This document shows positions 58,666 to 64,000 of a stretch of 64,000 nucleotides of DNA, piece after piece; the stretch's first letter is position 1; each line of letters starts with the position of its first letter. Where the stretch lies: the NCBI RefSeq assembly GCF_016545825.1, contig NC_052619.1:37015773-37079772 (forward strand). The letters run 5' to 3'. The DNA comes from Eucalyptus grandis (taxonomy: Eukaryota; Streptophyta; Magnoliopsida; Myrtales; Myrtaceae). Below the pieces are notes generated by a model. The model saw only the letters and a list, made by a program, of their open reading frames with translations. It ran no database searches and had not been told where the DNA came from. The position numbers and the translations under genes are program-made.

Positions 58666-60408
58666 GGATGGGGCCGGCGATGTGCCCGGTCGGATGTGGA
58701 ACGGTGAGAGCCGGTCCGCCGATCGACTCGAGGCATGGACCGATGCGGATTGCAGTGGGCGCCAAGCCCGGCCTTCGATACGCCCGTGGAAACGTCGCCA
58801 CCATGATTGTGGAATGCAAAGACGCGCTCACGGCGTGGCGGCATCTCGCCCAGCATCGGCTAGTGGGCTCCCCATTCGGCCCGTCTTGAAACACGGACCA
58901 AGGAGTCTGACATGTGTGCGAGTCAATGGGTGGCAAAACCCTAGGAAGGGAAGTCAGATTGGTGGGATCCCTTTTGGGTGCACCCGACCGACCTTGATCT
59001 TCGAGAAGGGTTCGAGGAGAGCATACCTCCATGACCCGAAAGATGGTGAACTATGCCCGAGCCGGGCGAAGCAGGAAACTTCGTGGAGGCCCGCAACATA
59101 CCGACAAATCGCTCGCGTCCACTTGGGCATGGGGCCAAAGACTAATCGAACCGTCTAGTAGCTGGTTCCTCCCGAAGTTTCCCTCAGATTAGCCGGAGCT
59201 CAAGAACGAGTTCTATCGGTAAAGCCAATGATTAGAGGCATCGGGGGGGCGCAACGCCGACCTATTCTCAAACTTTAAATAGGTAGGACTAAGCGCGGCT
59301 GCTTCGCGAGCCACGCCACGGAATCGAGAGCTCCAAGTGGGCCATTTTTGGTAAGCAGAACCATGGACAGGATGAACCGGAAGTCGAGTTACGGTGCCCA
59401 ATCAAGAAGGCTAACCTAGAACCCACAAAGGGTGTTGGTCGATTAAGACAGCAGACGGTGGTCATGGAAGTCGAAATCCGCTAAGGAGTGTGTAACAACT
59501 CACCCGCCGAATCAACTAGCCCCGAAATGGATGGCGCCCTCGCGCGACCTATACTCGGGCCAAGGCAAGTGCCAGCTCGATGAGTAGGAGGGCGCGGCGG
59601 TCGCCGCAAAACCCGGGCGTGAGCCCGGCGGAGCGGCCGCAGGCATCTTGGTGGTAGTAGCAAATATTCAAATGAGAACTTTGAAGACCAAGAGGGGAAA
59701 GGTTCCATGTGAACGGCACTTGTACATGGGTTAGTCGATCCTAAGAGACGGGGAAGCCCGTCTCGATAGCGCCCGTGCGCGAGCTTCGAAAGGGAATCGG
59801 GTTAAAAATTCCCCGAACCGGGACGTGGCGGCCGGGACGGCACTAGGGGAGTCCTGAGACGCCGGCGGGGGCCTCGAAGAGTTATCTTTTCGTTTAATAC
59901 CGCCCACCCCGAAACGGCTCAGCCTCGAGGTAGGGTCCAAATGGCTGGAAGAGCACCGCACGTCCGTGGTGTCCCGGTGCGCCCCGGCGGCCCTTGAAAA
60001 TCTGGAGGACCGAGTGCCGCCCACGCCCGGTCGTACTCATAACCGCATCAGCCCCAAGGTGAACATGCCGGTCGATGGAACAATGTAGGCAAGGGAAGTC
60101 GAAATGGATCCGTAACCTCGGGAAAAGGATTGGCTCAGGATCGGCACGGGGTCCTAATCCCGAACCCGTTCTGGCTATGGTGGATCACTCGAGCCGCCCG
60201 CGAGAGCGGGCCGCCGCGTGCCGTCGGGGACGGATTAGGAACGGCTCCTGGGGCCTTCCTGCGCGAACGAATAACTCGTAACCTGGTACCTTACAAGGGG
60301 AACTGACCGTTTAATTAAAACAAAGCATTGCGATGGTCCCGCGGATGCTCACGCAATGTGATTTCTCGCCTGCTCGAATGTCAAAGTGAAGAAATTCAAC
60401 CAAGCCGG

Positions 60409-60447
<39 letters not shown>

Positions 60448-60448
60448 C

Positions 60449-60496
<48 letters not shown>

Positions 60497-61530
60497 ACGT
60501 CCCGTCTACTATCCAAATAAAACCACAGCCAAGGAACGGGCTTGCGTAATCGCCGGGGAAAGAAGACCTGCTGAGCTTGACTTCTAGTCCGACTTGTGAA
60601 ATGACTTGAGAGGTGTAGGATAAGTGGGAGCCGGAAACTACGAAAGTGAAATACCACTACTTAACGTTATTTTACTTATTCCGTGAAACGGAGGCGGGCA
60701 ATGCCCCTTTTAGAACTAAGGTCCGCGCATGCGGGCCGATCCTAAGAAGACATTGTCGTGTGGGAGTTTGGGGCGGCACATCTCGTTAAAAGATAAATGT
60801 GTGTGTCCTAAGATGAGCTCAACGAGAATGTAAATCTCGTAGAAACAAAAGGGTAAAAGCTCGGCTTGATTCTCGATTTCCAAGTACGAATACGAACCGT
60901 GAAAGCGTGGCCTATCGATCCTTTAGATCTTCGGAATTTGAAGCTAGAGGTGTCGAAAAGTTACCACAGGATAATCGGCTTGTGGCAGCCAAGCGTTCAT
61001 AGCGACGTTGCTTGATCCTTCGATGTCGGGGCCTCTTCCTATCATTGTGAAATAGACCACCAAGTGTTGGATTGTTCACCCACCAATAAAAACGTGAGCT
61101 TGCTTAGACCGTCGGAGACAAAGTTAGTTTTACTTACCGATGATAGTGTCACAATAGTAATTCAACCTAGTACGAGAGGAACCGCTGATTCGCACAAATT
61201 GGTCATCGCGCTTGGCTGGAAAAGCCGCGGGCGCGGCTACCGTGCGCCGGATTATGACTCGAACGCCTAAGTCGAATCCGGCTAGAAGTGACGCATAAGC
61301 TCGCCGCCGATTGCCGATGCAGCAGGGGACTTGTTCCCCCAAGGGCACGTGTCGCTGGTGAAGCTCGCGGTGGATGAACCGCCAGGCCGCCTTGAAGCAC
61401 AATTCCTATTGAGCGATGAGGAATCTTTGCACGACTTAAATACGCGACGGGGGTATTGTAGTGGCAGTGGCCTTGCTGCCACGATCCACCGAGATTCAGC
61501 CCTTTGTCGTCGTGATTCGTCCCTCCCCCA
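58262..61530 (+). rRNA. 25S rRNA, full span but degenerate
   Basis: It starts near GCGACCGC before CCGAGTTTAAGCATA and ends at GATTCGTCCCTCCCC, about 3.27 kb against the usual 3.38 kb. Landmarks are present in order, for example TAACTATGACTCTCTTAAGGTAGCC (about 60419) and an intact sarcin-ricin loop AGTACGAGAGGAACC (61169-61183). The peptidyl-transferase loop reads CACAGGATAATCGGC (60966-60980) where CACAGGGATAACTGGC is essentially invariant. Many other short indels occur. This is either a decayed unit or a poor consensus; the ORFs inside it are not genes. Confidence 0.93.
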
Positions 61531-61709
61531 ACCCCTAACTCCACAACCAACCAGCAAAATTCCTCTTCTTCGAAACGAGCTCGAGGGTCGCGGCCTCCGT
61601 GAGGGCCTCCGATTTCTCCTAAGTCCTGGGCACTCCTAGTTCTCGCACCCACGGCTTTGAGAGCGAGTAGTCCCCGCATCATCGGAGGCTTTACGTATCT
61701 CCTAAGGCT

Positions 61710-61940
61710 CCATGACTTGAGAGTCCATGCACACAAGGGTATGTGTGTGCCTGGGCATGAGCATGTGACTTGGCCGCCGACATGCCACGACTTGAGTGAT
61801 GCATAAGCGGCATGAGAGGAAATCAAACGCCCGAGTGTGGTGACTTGTGCTCGGCCTACTTGCCATGACTCGAGAGTGCTTTACACATGTCCCGTCGTGA
61901 CAAGGCCAACGTCCCGTGACTTTGTGCCATCCCCGCACCG
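61710..61940 (+). repeat. three degenerate ~76-bp spacer subrepeats
   Basis: Each unit starts with a version of CCATGACTTGAGAGT: 61710, 61785 and 61863, giving periods of 75 and 78 bp. Later parts of the units share only fragments (GTGACTTGG, GTGACTTGTG), so the array is old. Confidence 0.65.
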
Positions 61941-61990
61941 TGTGCATCGATCCTTCAATCCTCTGACTTCCCCTCACCATGCGATCGATC

Positions 61991-62133
61991 GTGAAATTCT
62001 TGGATTGTTGAGGGACGAACTAGCTGCCGAAAATTTTTGTAAGTTGTTTTTTCTTTCGGTGAAAAGTAAAAAAATGGCACCAAAAATTTTGGTAAGTTGT
62101 CTGCCTTTCATAAATCCAAGAATTTCACCTCCG
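61991..62133. repeat. two opposed 18S rRNA-derived fragments in the spacer
   Basis: Bases 61991-62038 resemble 18S in plus orientation: GTGAAATTCTTGGATT, then GACGAAC. Bases 62104-62133 are the reverse complement of the same 18S place (TTTCATAAATCCAAGAATTT). A ~65-bp spacer with two similar AAATTTT-GTAAGTTG words separates them, so a hairpin is possible. Confidence 0.75.
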
Positions 62134-62144
62134 AAATTCTAGTC

Positions 62145-63545
62145 GAGCCTCGTGATCGATCGTGGTAGAGGACCTTGGATCACAGCGGATCGATCCATGC
62201 CGAGGCCTTGGCCGTGTGCCTCCACCTCGCAATCCTCGGACTTATTTAAGTTGGATCGATCGTAGAACCGAGGGCCTTGGCCGGGTGGATGGCTTGATCT
62301 TTGAGACAAGCATGTGACTACCGGGTGAGTCGGGCACGATCGATCGTGGGGATCGATCTTTGGTCGAGCGATTCGGTCATGGTCAGCCTTGCCTGGGATC
62401 GACGGGATCACCCCACCGTGCGGATCGATCGGGTCGATCCCCTACGGCGGGATCGGTCCCCTGCGACCGTGTGGGATCGACCTGCATCGACGATCGACCC
62501 CTGCACTGCGGGATCGATCCCGCCGAGCGGGTCAGTCTCCGCACCGTGGGATCGAATCCTGGCCGAGCGTGATCGTCCTGGTCGAGGGCTCCTGTGGGTG
62601 GATCGACCCTTGCACCGTGCGGACGCATCGTGGGTCGATCCTCGGCCGTGCGGATCGGTCCTCACCGTGCGGATCGACTGGGACGATCGGATTCGATCTC
62701 TCGCACTGCGGATCGATCCTGGCCGAGCGGATCACCCCCTACCGTGCGGATCGATCCCCTGTCAGCGGATCAGTCCCACGAGGGCTCATGTGGACCACCC
62801 ATGCACCATGCGGATCGATCATGATCGATCTCGCCGAGAGGGATCGATCGTGGTCGAGGGCCTCGGTCGTGTGGACGTCCACGCACGCGCGGATCGATCA
62901 TGGATCGATCCCCTGCCGAGAGCCTGGCCGTGGCGGATTTGATCCAGATCGGTCTGGTCAGAGCCGGGCTGTGGATCCAACGCACTGGGTGGCGGATCGG
63001 GATTAAGGATCGATCCTGCCGAGCGCTCGGGCCAGGCGGGATCGATCATGGATCGATCGGGTGGTCGAGGGCCTCGGGTCAGTGGATCGATCCATGCACC
63101 GTGCGGATCGATCATGGATCGATCCCTACGAGCTGAGCGGATCGATCGTGGTCGAGGGCCTGGCCGTGTGGATCGATCCATGCACCGTGGATCGATCATG
63201 GATCGATCCCGGTCGAGCGGATCGATCGTGGTCGAGGGCTCTTGGCCGTGGATCGATCCATGCACCGTGCGGGATCGATCATGGATCGATCCTCTTGGCC
63301 GAGCGGGATCGATCGTACCGACCGCCCCGGCCGTGGATCGGTCCTTGCCGAGCGTGGGTCGATCTCGCACCATGCGGATCGATCGCGGATCGATCCCGCT
63401 CGACCGGGATCGATCGTGGCCGACCGCCTCGGCCGTGTGGATCGATCCGACTGGCATGGATGATCATGGATCGGTCCCTGAGCCGGGACGATCCCGCACC
63501 ATGCGGACGATCGGGGATCGATCCCGCTGACCGGGATCGACGGCC
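62145..63545. repeat. spacer array based on the palindrome GATCGATC
   Basis: Dozens of GATCGATC words are spaced through 1.4 kb. In the best-ordered part the unit GTGGATCGATCCATGCACCG recurs at 63082, about 63168 and 63248 (80-86 bp). Each unit also holds ATCATGGATCGATCC and ATCGTGGTCGAGGGC. The palindromic, stop-poor composition produces long meaningless ORFs on both strands rich in Asp, Arg, Ser, Ile and Pro. Confidence 0.9.
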
Positions 63546-64000
63546 GACCGACCATGGTCCGGGTTGCAACTTCACCGATCATTTCTTGTCCGATTGAATC
63601 CATTCTTCTTCCTAAATTTTGTTTGTGTCATAAAATAGCCTCCCAATGTTTTGCCCACGTTCCAAATATTTTTTCTAATTTTCCGGATTTTCTCAATTTT
63701 TTAAATACTAAAAATAAAAAATATTTTCGGTCACAAAATTTTTTTCTGAGTTTTCCATAATTTAGATCACATTTTTCTAAGCATCTCGCAAAAATCTCAT
63801 CAAAATTCAATTTCTACAATTTTTTGGAGGGGTGGTGCCTACTCAAACATGGTGAATGTCTACTCCCGCTGGGGCAAAATGTCATAAGGCTCTTTAGGGG
63901 GTAGGGTGCCTGTAGGGGCCACGGGCGGTTTTCGGGCGATCGCTGCGCGATGCATGAGTCATGTCACGGGCACAGAAATGAGTCAATAATGAGTCATAAC
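63546..64000 (+). other. spacer beyond the array
   Basis: About 250 bp of AT-rich sequence (63590-63825) is followed by more GC-rich text with GAGTCAT words repeated near the end (63955, 63979 and 63990). No gene or rDNA promoter is seen. Confidence 0.6.

Larger units (their letters stand above)
61531..64000 (+). other. rDNA intergenic spacer, 5' part
   Basis: The spacer begins directly after 25S. It holds degenerate ~76-bp subrepeats, two 18S-derived pieces, a GATCGATC-based array, and from 63546 an AT-rich and then mixed segment without recognised features. I could not find a Pol I promoter (TATATAGGG-type) or an external transcribed spacer, so the next unit starts beyond the window. Confidence 0.88.

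Noticed and set aside
57648..61826. ORFs within 18S, ITS, 5.8S, 25S and the early spacer
   Set aside because: They lie inside recognisable ribosomal sequence or its spacer and have no protein-family features.
62301..63603. Long overlapping ORFs on both strands (up to about 210 codons) in the spacer
   Set aside because: They are produced by the stop-poor GATCGATC repeats, encode monotonous Asp/Arg/Ser/Ile/Pro sequence, and occur in several frames at once.
1..64000. tRNA genes, bacterial operons or a defence-type gene cluster
   Set aside because: I looked for tRNA arms, clustered same-strand genes and known system motifs and found none; everything coding belongs to NOV, retroelements, viral remnants or rDNA.

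Overview
The window is nuclear DNA from a flowering plant, most likely a dicot; I cannot name the species. The evidence is a many-exon gene with GT-AG introns whose product matches the plant protein NO VEIN (NOV), plant Ty1/copia, Ty3/gypsy and LINE elements, an endogenous caulimovirid, and a plant 18S-ITS-5.8S-ITS-25S ribosomal unit. There is no bacterial-style gene organisation.

1-25.3 kb, minus strand: one large NOV-like gene in 13 inferred coding exons (ATG at 25284, stop at 1081-1083). The exons sum to 7876 nt, about 2624 residues once a one-base frameshift in exon 8 is allowed for. The order is a Gly/Pro-rich N terminus, an acidic linker, an Hsp90/sacsin-type ATPase fold (exons 6-8) and a C-terminal DUF3883 domain (exon 13). 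Its introns hold a Mutator-like MITE with a 9-bp target duplication, a possible hAT-like MITE and a 39-bp tandem duplication. A copia tail and 110-bp LTR lie beyond its 3' end.

25.4-57.3 kb: a nested transposon block. In order it holds a MITE, a 5'-truncated LINE (minus), a solo LTR, the 5' end of a copia element, and a 3.5-kb TG...CA element carrying a spliced-looking unit and a decayed acidic ORF. These are followed by a gypsy pol remnant, a rearranged and inactivated endogenous caulimovirid with an inverted partial copy, a GRF zinc-finger pseudogene, and a second copia element. That copia has been split by three insertions: a second 3.4-kb element (TSD TATGT), a MULE-type MITE (TSD ATTCAATTA) and a solo LTR (TSD CATGT). 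The block ends with the same copia tail, LTR and NOV 3' end seen at 1-1818.

57.3-64 kb, plus strand: the duplicated NOV exon stops abruptly at about 57295 and continues directly into the last ~375 bp of 18S rDNA, then ITS1, 5.8S, ITS2, 25S and about 2.5 kb of intergenic spacer (IGS). The rDNA carries changes and small indels at near-invariant positions, so it looks like a decayed unit or a poor consensus. The spacer has ~76-bp subrepeats, two opposed fragments of 18S sequence, and a 1.4-kb array built on GATCGATC.

I found no operon-like or defence-like system. The most unusual features are the NOV/copia duplication fused to rDNA, the non-autonomous element family with a positionally conserved micro-exon, and the 18S-derived inverted pieces in the spacer. 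All gene and element calls come from reading the sequence; nothing was searched against a database.
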